Shown here piece after piece: positions 57,334 to 64,000 of a stretch of DNA of 64,000 nucleotides. Numbering within the stretch: position 1 is the stretch's first letter; each line of letters begins with the position of its first letter. Both the position numbers and the translations under genes were made by a program. Origin of the DNA: Mycobacterium sp. EPa45. Its GTDB lineage: Bacteria; Actinomycetota; Actinomycetes; Mycobacteriales; Mycobacteriaceae. Under the pieces are notes generated by a model, which worked only from the letters and a program-made list of their open reading frames with translations, had not been told where the DNA came from and searched no databases. The stretch spans positions 2,418,001-2,482,000 of the forward strand of contig NZ_CP011773.1 in assembly GCF_001021385.1 (NCBI RefSeq). Direction: 5' to 3'.

Positions 57334-58655
57334 CGCTTCTTACCCAGCGATTCGACCGCCGCGTCGGCCCACTGCCGCCACTGCTCGGCATTGGCCCTGG
57401 CCTCGGCGGCATCCTTGGTGCGGCCCGCGGCTTCGGCCTTCTCCGCCTGCCGCTCGTACTGCTCGACTCGGGCCTGGAACTGTTCGGCGCGAGCCTGGGC
57501 CTGCGGGTCGGTCCGCCCGGAGTCGGCGGCGTCACGCACCTTCTTCTCCACCGCGCGCAGCCTGCGTTCCAGGTCTGCCGACCGCTCCCGCGGCACCTTG
57601 CCGATCGCATCCCACTTGTCGGTGATGGTCCGCAACGCCGAGCGTGCCGCGTCCGGGTTCGACGTATCGAGCTTCTCCGCCTCGGCCAGTAATGCCTCCT
57701 TGGCGGCGGCGTTGGCCTGGAATTCGGTGTCGCGTTCGGCGTTGACCGCATTGCGTGCGGCGAAGAAGGTGTCCTGAGCGGCCTTGAACCGGTGCCACAG
57801 GGCGTCGTCGACGTCCTTGGCCGCCCGGCCTGCGGCCTTCCACTGAGCGAGCAGATCGCGGAACGCCGAGGCCGTCGCTGACCAGTCGGTGGATCCGGAC
57901 AGCTCCTCGGCGCGCACGCACAGCTGTTCCTTGGTCTGCTTGGCGCCGGCACGTTCGCGGTCCAGATCGGCGAAATGCGAGCCCCGGCGTCGGTTGAAGG
58001 TTTCGCGGGCGGCGGAGTACCGCTTCCACAACGCGTCGTCGGTCTTGCGGTCCAGGCCGGTGATGGTCCGCCACTCGTCGAGGATCGCGCGCAACCGGTC
58101 TCCGGCAACTTTCCACTGCGTCGAGTTAGCCGCCAGTTCCTCAGCTTCGACGGCCAGCGCCTCCTTGCGCGCGGTCTGCGCGGCCCGGTGTTCGTCGCGA
58201 CGGGCACGATCGGCCGCCGCGGTCTCCTCGGCATGGTCGCGAATCGCGCCCAGTCGCGCGGCCAGGGCGTCGATATCACCGAGAACGCTTGCGGTGGGCA
58301 GGGTTTCGGCCAACGAGGCGGCGGCAGCCTTGATCTTTCGGGCGTCACCGGTGCCGGAGGCCAGGCGGGTCTCCATGAGCGTGACTTCGGTGGCGAGGTC
58401 TTCGAAGCGCCGGCCGAAGTGGGCGTAGGCGGCTTCGGTGTCGCCGGCCTGCCACGAGCCGATAGTGCGTTCACCGGCCGACGTGATCAGCCACACGGTG
58501 CCGTCGTCGTCGACGCGGCCGAATCGGTGCGGGTCGCTGGACGGCGGCGCCGCCAGTGCGGAAGTGGGCGCGTGCGGCTTGGGGACGGGTCGCGGCGGGC
58601 CCGGTCGGGGAGCCGGTTTCGGGGGTCCGCCAGTGCTGGGTTCGTCGATGGTCAT
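57330..58655 (-). CDS. DUF349 coiled-coil protein (Rv2731-like)
   Basis: 441 residues. A Pro-rich N-terminus ([20 protein letters not shown]) is followed by three or more DUF349 helical repeats of about 70 residues, each with a conserved W or F near an LWK/RF..A.D.F pattern ([39 protein letters not shown]). It then ends in a long charged coiled coil. Function unknown, possibly structural or RNA/ribosome-associated. Divergent from the DMT transporter. Confidence 0.85.
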   Translation of the reverse strand: MTIDEPSTGGPPKPAPRPGPPRPVPKPHAPTSALAAPPSSDPHRFGRVDDDGTVWLITSAGERTIGSWQAGDTEAAYAHFGRRFEDLATEVTLMETRLASGTGDARKIKAAAASLAETLPTASVLGDIDALAARLGAIRDHAEETAAADRARRDEHRAAQTARKEALAVEAEELAANSTQWKVAGDRLRAILDEWRTITGLDRKTDDALWKRYSAARETFNRRRGSHFADLDRERAGAKQTKEQLCVRAEELSGSTDWSATASAFRDLLAQWKAAGRAAKDVDDALWHRFKAAQDTFFAARNAVNAERDTEFQANAAAKEALLAEAEKLDTSNPDAARSALRTITDKWDAIGKVPRERSADLERRLRAVEKKVRDAADSGRTDPQAQARAEQFQARVEQYERQAEKAEAAGRTKDAAEARANAEQWRQWADAAVESLGKKR

Positions 58656-58873
58656 GGACTCGCCTCACCTACCCTCCGCGCGGTGTTCCCGCGCATCTGC
58701 CGCGCGACGCGGCGCCACTACCTCTGAGGTCGGCGACCGTGGTCTCGGCTGCCGTCCTCGTTGGTATTGAACCAGGTCGATGCCACCTGTGCGCCCGGGT
58801 TCGCCGGTCTGAGGTTGCGGACTCTCGTGATCGGCGGGCACGCTGGCGGCTTCGAGAGCGGAGGAGATCAGAC

Positions 58874-59761
58874 ATGGCAAAGACGGATATCGCTGTCCTC
58901 CTTGCGCTGTGTGCCGCGTTCTTCATCGCGATCGGTGACGTGATCCAGCAGCGGTCCGCGCACGAGGTCACCGACGAGCAGGTGAGCCCGATCGAATTGT
59001 TCAAGCGGCTACTCCGCGACAAGACGTGGTGGCTGGGCAGCGTGTCCGGCGGCGCGGGCTTCGGATTCCAGGCCGCGGCCCTCGGATTCGGGTCGGTGCT
59101 GCTGGTGCAGGCGCTGCTGGTCACCTCGTTGTTGTTCGCCTTGCCGATGAGCGCCTACTTCGCGCACCGACGTGTCACTCGCACGCAGTGGCTGTGGGCG
59201 GTCCTGCTCGCTGCGTCGGTGGCGGTGATCGTCACCGTCGGCAACCCGACCGAAGGGCATTCCCGCGCCGGTCTCGGGCTGTGGATATGGGTGGCCGCGA
59301 TCATGGGGCCTGCGCTGGTCGCGTGCGTCGTCGGGGCCAAGATCTTGACGGGACGGCCCGCTGCCGCCGTGCTACTGGCGCTGGTGTCCGGTTCACTGTG
59401 GGGTTTGTTCGCGGTGCTGACCAAGGGCGTCGTCGGTCGCATCGACCACGGGATCGTGGCGGTGCTGATGAGCCCGGAGCTCTACGCGTGGGCACTGGTC
59501 GCTGTCTCTGCGACCGCCTGGCAGCAATCGTCGTTCCGGGCCGGGTCGATGGCGGCGTCGTTGCCGACGATGACAGTCGCCGAACCGATCGTCGGCTCGG
59601 TCCTGGGCATCTTCGTCCTCGGCGAGACGCTGCGGCCGGGTGAAACGGGCTGGTTCATGCTGATCCTGGCCGTCGCGGTGATGGTGTGTGCCACCGCGGC
59701 GCTGGCGCACGGCGAGGCCACCTCGCAGGCCGAGCCTGCCGCCGAACCGGTGGCGGGCTGA
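58874..59761 (+). CDS. DMT-superfamily (EamA-like) transporter (Rv2729c-like)
   Basis: 295 residues, nine to ten hydrophobic helices starting with IAVLLALCAAFFIAIGDVIQ and ending with GWFMLILAVAVMVCATAALA. AEPIVGSVLGIFVLGETLRP is the hallmark end of the EamA/DMT fold. Substrate unknown. The ATG at 58874 is fixed by GGAGGAGATCA. Open frame upstream is antisense to the DUF349 gene. Confidence 0.85.
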   Translation: MAKTDIAVLLALCAAFFIAIGDVIQQRSAHEVTDEQVSPIELFKRLLRDKTWWLGSVSGGAGFGFQAAALGFGSVLLVQALLVTSLLFALPMSAYFAHRRVTRTQWLWAVLLAASVAVIVTVGNPTEGHSRAGLGLWIWVAAIMGPALVACVVGAKILTGRPAAAVLLALVSGSLWGLFAVLTKGVVGRIDHGIVAVLMSPELYAWALVAVSATAWQQSSFRAGSMAASLPTMTVAEPIVGSVLGIFVLGETLRPGETGWFMLILAVAVMVCATAALAHGEATSQAEPAAEPVAG

Positions 59762-59768
59762 CGGCCAC

Positions 59769-59774
59769 TACCGT
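59769..59774 (+). promoter_or_regulatory. Candidate -10 element for the Rv2728c-like gene
   Basis: TACCGT ends 7 nt before the GTG at 59782. It sits 8 bp after the DMT transporter stop, so the downstream gene may have its own leaderless start or simply be read through. Confidence 0.3.
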
Positions 59775-59781
59775 GTTGGGC

Positions 59782-60474
59782 GTGCTGTCCGCCGTTGTCC
59801 TGACACCGTCGGCTCCCGTCCTGGTACCCGAGCTGGCCGGCGCGGCCGCGGCCGAGGTCGCCGACATCCGCGCCGCGGCGGTGGCTGCCGCTGCCGAGCT
59901 GCCCGATCGCTGGATTGCCATCGGCGTCGGTCCGGGCGATCAGCTGATCGAGCCGGACGCCCGCGGGACGTTCGCCGGCTACGGCGTGGACGTGCCCGTC
60001 GCGCTGTCCCCGGATCCGGGTGGGCAGGCCAGCGCGCTGCCGCTGTGCGCGCTGTACACCGGCTGGCTGCGCGGGCGGGCCAATCCTTGCGCTCGGGCGC
60101 AGGTCCGGGTGTACGACGCCGAGCACGACGCCGCCACCGCCATCGGCTACGGCCGGGCGCTGCGCGCCGAAATCGACGCCACCGACGCTCCGGTCGGCGT
60201 GCTGGTGGTCGCCGACGGCGCCAACACGCTGACCCCGCCTGCCCCCGGCGGGTACGACCCCGACTCGGTGTCGGTCCAGGCCGCCTTGGACGAGGCGCTG
60301 GCCGTCGGCGACGTCGATGCGTTGACTCGGCTGCCCGGCGGCATCGTGGGCCGGGTCGCCTATCAGGTGCTGGCCGGGCTGGCTGAACCCGGCCCGGCTG
60401 CGGCCAAGGAGCTGGTGCGAGGCGCACCCTACGGCGTGGGGTACTTCGTCGGTGTCTGGACCATGACCGAGTGA
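59782..60474 (+). CDS. Extradiol-dioxygenase-fold (class III LigB-like) protein (Rv2728c-like)
   Basis: 230 residues. Alpha/beta arrangement with [15 protein letters not shown] at the start, a central [20 protein letters not shown] strand-turn, and a C-terminal [11 protein letters not shown]. This resembles LigB/MEMO-type class III dioxygenase folds, but the metal-binding His residues are not obvious, so it may be inactive. The GTG at 59782 gives the recalled M. tuberculosis length. Its stop overlaps the miaA GTG. Confidence 0.65.
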   Translation: MLSAVVLTPSAPVLVPELAGAAAAEVADIRAAAVAAAAELPDRWIAIGVGPGDQLIEPDARGTFAGYGVDVPVALSPDPGGQASALPLCALYTGWLRGRANPCARAQVRVYDAEHDAATAIGYGRALRAEIDATDAPVGVLVVADGANTLTPPAPGGYDPDSVSVQAALDEALAVGDVDALTRLPGGIVGRVAYQVLAGLAEPGPAAAKELVRGAPYGVGYFVGVWTMTE

Positions 60475-61391
60475 GCACCCGACCGATCGCGGTCATCGGG
60501 CCGACCGGCACCGGCAAATCGGCGCTGGCCCTCGACATCGCCGAACGTCTCGGCGGTGAGGTGGTCAACGCCGACGCCATGCAGCAGTACCGCGGAATGG
60601 ACATCGGCACTGCCAAGCTCACCGTCGACGAACGGCGCGGCATTCAGCACCACCAGCTCGACGTGCTCGACGTGACGCAAACCGCGACGGTCGCGCGCTA
60701 TCAGGAGGCCGCCACCGCCGATGTCGAGGCCGTCGCGACCCGCGGAAGGCCGGCGGTGATCGTCGGCGGTTCGATGCTCTACATCCAGTCGCTGCTCGAC
60801 GAATGGGCGTTTCCGGCCACCGATCCCGTGGTCCGGGCCCGGTGGGAACAGCGGCTCGCCGAGGTCGGGGTGGCCGCACTGCATGTGGAGCTGGGCCGCC
60901 GCGACCCGGCCGCCGCGGCTTCGATCCTGGCCAGCGACGGTCGCCGGATCGTTCGTGCGCTGGAGGTGGTCGAGCTGACCGGCCAGCCGTTCGCGGCGTC
61001 GGCACCCCGGATCGGGGCGCCCCGATGGGACACGGTGATAATCGGATTGGACTGGGAGACAGGCGTTCTCGATGACCGACTGGCGCGGCGCACCGACCTC
61101 ATGTTCGAGGCCGGCCTGGTCGACGAGGTGCGTATGCTGCTCGACGGCGGGCTCCGTCAGGGCGTGACCGCCGCGCGCGCCCTCGGCTACGCCCAAGTGC
61201 TCCAAGCCCTGGACGCCGGGGGAGGCGACGAGGAGATGGCGCACGCTCGCGAGCTCACCTTCATCGGCACCCGGCGCTACGTGCGCAGGCAACGGTCGTG
61301 GTTCCGTCGCGACCATCGCATCCACTGGCTCGATGGCGCGGGCGCCGACCTCGCCGATCAGGTGATCGCCCGATGGCGGGACGTATCCTGA
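60471..61391 (+). CDS. miaA: tRNA dimethylallyltransferase MiaA
   Basis: 306 residues. P-loop [15 protein letters not shown] is at 10-24, the substrate-tRNA motif [20 protein letters not shown] follows, and [20 protein letters not shown] and the zinc-less C-terminal helical region with [11 protein letters not shown] are present. It transfers a dimethylallyl group from DMAPP to A37, making i6A that MiaB then methylthiolates. The GTG overlaps the preceding stop (GTGA). Confidence 0.96.
   Translation: MSTRPIAVIGPTGTGKSALALDIAERLGGEVVNADAMQQYRGMDIGTAKLTVDERRGIQHHQLDVLDVTQTATVARYQEAATADVEAVATRGRPAVIVGGSMLYIQSLLDEWAFPATDPVVRARWEQRLAEVGVAALHVELGRRDPAAAASILASDGRRIVRALEVVELTGQPFAASAPRIGAPRWDTVIIGLDWETGVLDDRLARRTDLMFEAGLVDEVRMLLDGGLRQGVTAARALGYAQVLQALDAGGGDEEMAHARELTFIGTRRYVRRQRSWFRRDHRIHWLDGAGADLADQVIARWRDVS
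61384..61389 (+). promoter_or_regulatory. Candidate -10 element for dapF
   Basis: TATCCT lies in the last codons of miaA and ends 6 nt before the dapF GTG at 61396. It allows a leaderless dapF transcript in addition to read-through from miaA. Confidence 0.38.
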
Positions 61392-61395
61392 ACTC

Positions 61396-62265
61396 GTGAT
61401 TTTCGCCAAGGGGCACGGCACCGAGAACGACTTCGTGCTGCTGCCCGACCTGCCCGCGCAGCTGGACCTGGCGCCTGCCGCCGTGGCCGCGCTGTGCGAC
61501 CGCCGCCGGGGACTGGGTGCCGACGGCGTGCTGCGGGTCACCACCGCCGGAGCGGTAGTCGACGCCGGCGTCCTGGACCGACTTCCCGAAGGTGTCGCTG
61601 CCGCCGATTGGTACATGGACTACCGCAACGCGGACGGCTCGATCGCGCAGATGTGCGGCAACGGGGTGCGGGTGTTCGCGCACTACCTGAGGGCCAGCGG
61701 CCTGGAGAAGCGCGACGAGTTCGTCGTCGGCACGCTGGCCGGGCCGCGGCCGGTTGTCGTGCACCACGCCGACGGCGTGGCGGCCGAGGTCACCGTCGAC
61801 ATGGGCAAGGTGAACCTGCTCGGGAGCGGCGCCGCCACCGTCGGCGGCCGGCACTTCACCGGTATCGGCGTCGACGTGGGCAACCCGCACCTGGCCTGCC
61901 TGGATCCCGGACTCACCGAGCAGGCGCTGGCCGCGCTCGACGTCGCCGCGCCGGTCTTGTTCGACCGTGGCCAGTTCCCGGACGGCGTCAACGTCGAGGT
62001 GCTGACAATCGCTGGCGATGGGGCGGTCAGCATGCGGGTACACGAACGGGGTGTCGGCGAAACGCGCTCCTGCGGTACCGGGACGGTGGCCGCCGCGGTC
62101 GCCGCGCTCAACCACCTCAACCTCTCGACCGGAACGCTGCGGGTCCGCATCCCCGGCGGCGAGGTCACCGTCGAGGTCAGCCACACCTCCAGCTCGCTTC
62201 GCGGGCCGTCGGTGCTCGTTGCGCACGGCGAACTCGCCGACACTTGGTGGGCGGCCCAACACTGA
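61396..62265 (+). CDS. dapF: Diaminopimelate epimerase
   Basis: 289 residues, PLP-independent racemase converting LL-DAP to meso-DAP. The two catalytic Cys lie in [15 protein letters not shown] and [13 protein letters not shown]. The two pseudo-symmetric domains are intact. meso-DAP goes to lysine and to peptidoglycan. GTG at 61396, 4 bp after miaA stop. Completes the DAP set with dapA and dapB in this window. Confidence 0.96.
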   Translation: MIFAKGHGTENDFVLLPDLPAQLDLAPAAVAALCDRRRGLGADGVLRVTTAGAVVDAGVLDRLPEGVAAADWYMDYRNADGSIAQMCGNGVRVFAHYLRASGLEKRDEFVVGTLAGPRPVVVHHADGVAAEVTVDMGKVNLLGSGAATVGGRHFTGIGVDVGNPHLACLDPGLTEQALAALDVAAPVLFDRGQFPDGVNVEVLTIAGDGAVSMRVHERGVGETRSCGTGTVAAAVAALNHLNLSTGTLRVRIPGGEVTVEVSHTSSSLRGPSVLVAHGELADTWWAAQH

Positions 62266-62322
62266 CGGCACGTTATTCGGATGCACGACGTTGGACAGGC
62301 GTGACACCATCGATTACCGCTT

Positions 62323-63738
62323 ATGACACAGACGCCTATGACCAAAGCTAATTCTCCCGACCCCAGTGTCGGCGAACTCGCGCTCGAGGACCGCGCCGCC
62401 CTGCGGCGCGTCGCCGGGCTGTCCACCGAACTCACCGACGTCTCCGAGGTCGAATACCGTCAGCTGCGGCTGGAACGGGTGGTCCTGGTGGGGGTGTGGA
62501 CCGAAGGCAGCGCCGCCGACTCCGAGGCGAGCCTGGCCGAGCTGGCCGCACTGGCCGAAACCGCGGGCTCCGAGGTGCTGGAAGGTCTGATCCAGCGCCG
62601 GGACAAGCCCGACCCGTCCACCTACATCGGCTCCGGCAAAGCCCAGGAGCTGCGCCAGATCGTGATCGCGACCGGTGCGGACACCGTGATCTGCGACGGC
62701 GAGCTCAGCCCTGCCCAGCTCAACGCGCTGGAAAAGGTGGTCAAGGTCAAGGTGATCGACCGGACTGCCCTGATCCTCGACATCTTCGCCCAGCACGCCA
62801 CCAGCCGGGAAGGCAAGGCGCAGGTGGCGTACGCGCAGATGGAGTACATGCTGCCGCGGCTGCGCGGCTGGGGTGAGTCGATGTCCCGGCAGGGCGGTGG
62901 CGCCGGCGGCAGCGGTGGCGGCGTGGGCACGCGCGGTCCGGGTGAGACGAAGATCGAGACCGATCGTCGCCGCATTCGCGAGCGAATGTCCAAGCTGCGC
63001 CGCGAGATCAAGGACATGAAGCAGATCCGCGACACGCAACGCAGCCGCCGGCTGCACAGCGACACCGCGTCGATCGCGATCGTCGGCTACACCAATGCCG
63101 GCAAGTCCAGCCTTCTCAACGCGCTGACGGGCGCCGGTGTGCTGGTGCAGAACGCGTTGTTCGCCACCCTCGAACCGACCACTCGCCGAGGCGAATTGGA
63201 CGACGGACGGCCGTTCGTGCTGACCGACACCGTCGGGTTCGTCCGGCACCTGCCCACCCAGCTGGTCGAGGCGTTCCGCTCCACCCTCGAAGAGGTGGTG
63301 GACGCCGACCTGCTGGTGCACGTGGTGGACGGCTCCGACAGCAACCCGCTGGCCCAGATCGAGGCGGTGCGTCAGGTCATCCGCGAGGTGCAGAACGACC
63401 ACCACGCGCCGCCCGCGCCGGAGCTGTTGGTGGTCAACAAGATCGATGCCGCCGACGACCTGACGCTGGCTCAGTTACGCCGCGCGCTGCCCGGTGCGGT
63501 CTTCGTCTCGGCGCACACGGGGGAGGGACTGCCGCGGCTGCGCAGCCGGCTGGGCGAGCTCATCGAGCCGCGTGAGGTCACCGTCGACGTGACGATCCCG
63601 TACGACCGGGGTGATCTGGTCGCGCGGTTGCACAGCGACGGACATGTCGATGCCGTCGAGCACACCGACGCGGGCACCCGCCTGAAAGCTCGGGTGCCCG
63701 CTGCGCTGGCCGCCGGCCTGCGCGACTTCAGCAGCTAG
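62323..63738 (+). CDS. hflX: GTPase HflX
   Basis: 471-residue ribosome-associated GTPase. An N-terminal HflX domain contains DPSTYIGSGKAQEL and the Gly-rich linker GGGAGGSGGGVGTRGPGETK. The G domain has G1 GYTNAGKSSLLN, G3 DTVGF, and G4 NKID. It splits stalled or stressed ribosomes; in mycobacteria HflX is linked to macrolide response and hypoxia. The ATG at 62323 gives the usual length; a second ATG lies five codons on. The next gene converges from the minus strand and overlaps the stop by 4 bp. Confidence 0.94.
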   Translation: MTQTPMTKANSPDPSVGELALEDRAALRRVAGLSTELTDVSEVEYRQLRLERVVLVGVWTEGSAADSEASLAELAALAETAGSEVLEGLIQRRDKPDPSTYIGSGKAQELRQIVIATGADTVICDGELSPAQLNALEKVVKVKVIDRTALILDIFAQHATSREGKAQVAYAQMEYMLPRLRGWGESMSRQGGGAGGSGGGVGTRGPGETKIETDRRRIRERMSKLRREIKDMKQIRDTQRSRRLHSDTASIAIVGYTNAGKSSLLNALTGAGVLVQNALFATLEPTTRRGELDDGRPFVLTDTVGFVRHLPTQLVEAFRSTLEEVVDADLLVHVVDGSDSNPLAQIEAVRQVIREVQNDHHAPPAPELLVVNKIDAADDLTLAQLRRALPGAVFVSAHTGEGLPRLRSRLGELIEPREVTVDVTIPYDRGDLVARLHSDGHVDAVEHTDAGTRLKARVPAALAAGLRDFSS

Positions 63739-64000
63739 GCAGCGTCTTTCGCCGACGCGCCCTGTCCGGAAGCGCTCGGCTTGCCGCTCCTGCCCGTACC
63801 CGACTTGGCTGGCTTGTCGGCACTCTTCGCATCGCCACCGGTCTTGGGATTCTCGGATTTGGCCACCAGGCTGGGCTTCGGAGAGGCCTTGCGCTGCACC
63901 GGCTTCGATGCAGTCTCGGTGACCGTCTTCTTCTCGACGGCCGGCGCGCCGGTGGTCGCCGCGGCCAGCGTGCTCGCCGGGGCCGGCGCGGACGGCGCTG
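63735..64000 (-). CDS. C-terminus of an Ala/Lys/Pro/Ser-rich protein, partial
   Basis: 88 codons of an open frame entering from the right edge, ending in TAG at 63735-63737 (minus strand). The visible sequence is low complexity, Ala-, Lys-, Ser- and Pro-rich (KSADKPAKSGTGRSGKPSAS), the kind of basic disordered tail seen on mycobacterial exported or DNA-associated proteins. The catalytic part is outside the window. It overlaps the hflX stop codon. Confidence 0.55.
   Translation of the reverse strand, partial: APSAPAPASTLAAATTGAPAVEKKTVTETASKPVQRKASPKPSLVAKSENPKTGGDAKSADKPAKSGTGRSGKPSASGQGASAKDAA

Noticed and set aside
56972..58474. 500-codon minus-strand frame overlapping the DUF349 gene
   Set aside because: Out-of-frame Pro/Arg/Ser-rich reading of the DUF349 gene; no domain and no start context.

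Overview
The window reads as a chromosome segment of a Mycobacterium/Mycolicibacterium-type actinobacterium. The evidence is high GC, GTG starts, many ATGA/GTGA gene overlaps, a PE-PPE-domain exported hydrolase, an F420-type LLM oxidoreductase, a mycofactocin-coupled SDR, and gene order that I recall as matching the M. tuberculosis Rv2780-Rv2725c interval in reverse. Assignments to Rv homologues are from memory and were not searched. RecA is a contiguous 350-residue protein without an intein, unlike the M. tuberculosis protein.

Layout. 1-6.0 kb: end of a VOC gene, divergent ald/aldR, a DUF222-HNH protein, a PE-PPE hydrolase, then dapB with two small co-transcribed genes. 6.05-17.7 kb: an accessory minus-strand block of nine genes. 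In order of transcription these are a 1470-residue AAA/TPR/GAF/class III cyclase, a 255-residue encapsulin-like (HK97-fold-like) protein, a GGPP-type polyprenyl synthase, two small unknown proteins, a CrtC/AttH-like protein, an SCP2-like protein, a phytoene-desaturase-like FAD oxidoreductase, and a Pro/Gln-rich protein with a duplicated helical motif. 17.8-22.4 kb: P450-TetR, AhpD-like and a second TetR, a membrane protein, and a dienelactone hydrolase. 22.4-31 kb: thyA-dfrA-AlkZ-like glycosylase, acyl-CoA ligase, diguanylate cyclase, thyX-dapA-rnj. 31-36 kb: a DUF3060 membrane protein, a three-gene haem-dependent N-demethylase/DmmA-like operon, an SDR and a small monooxygenase. 36-40 kb: ftsK and an IS30-family insertion. 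40-47 kb: argA-like acetyltransferase, pgsA3, cinA-like, the clgR-pspA-pspM envelope-stress operon, ephG-like, a glycosyltransferase, a DUF3046 protein, recA-recX. 47-55 kb: LLM oxidoreductase, a second P450 and TetR, a DUF1254/1214 protein, the gluABCD transporter. 55-64 kb: miaB, a membrane protein, DUF349, a DMT transporter, an Rv2728c-like protein, miaA, dapF, hflX and the 3' end of an Ala/Lys/Pro-rich gene.

The strongest candidate for an undescribed system is the 6.05-13.15 kb block. It encodes an apparent protein-shell subunit translationally coupled to a prenyl diphosphate synthase, carotenoid-type enzymes, a sterol-carrier-like protein and a duplicated-motif protein that could be a cargo adaptor. 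A cyclic-nucleotide cyclase sits directly upstream. No phytoene/squalene synthase or terpene cyclase is present, so the product cannot be read from the block. The core genes are conventional: lysine/DAP synthesis (dapB, dapA, dapF), dTMP and folate (thyA, thyX, dfrA), tRNA i6A/ms2i6A modification (miaA, miaB), DNA damage response (recA with LexA-box and RecA-NDp-like promoter) and envelope stress (clgR with SigE-like promoter). At least twelve genes have a TANNNT -10 hexamer 6-8 nt before the start codon, suggesting leaderless transcripts.
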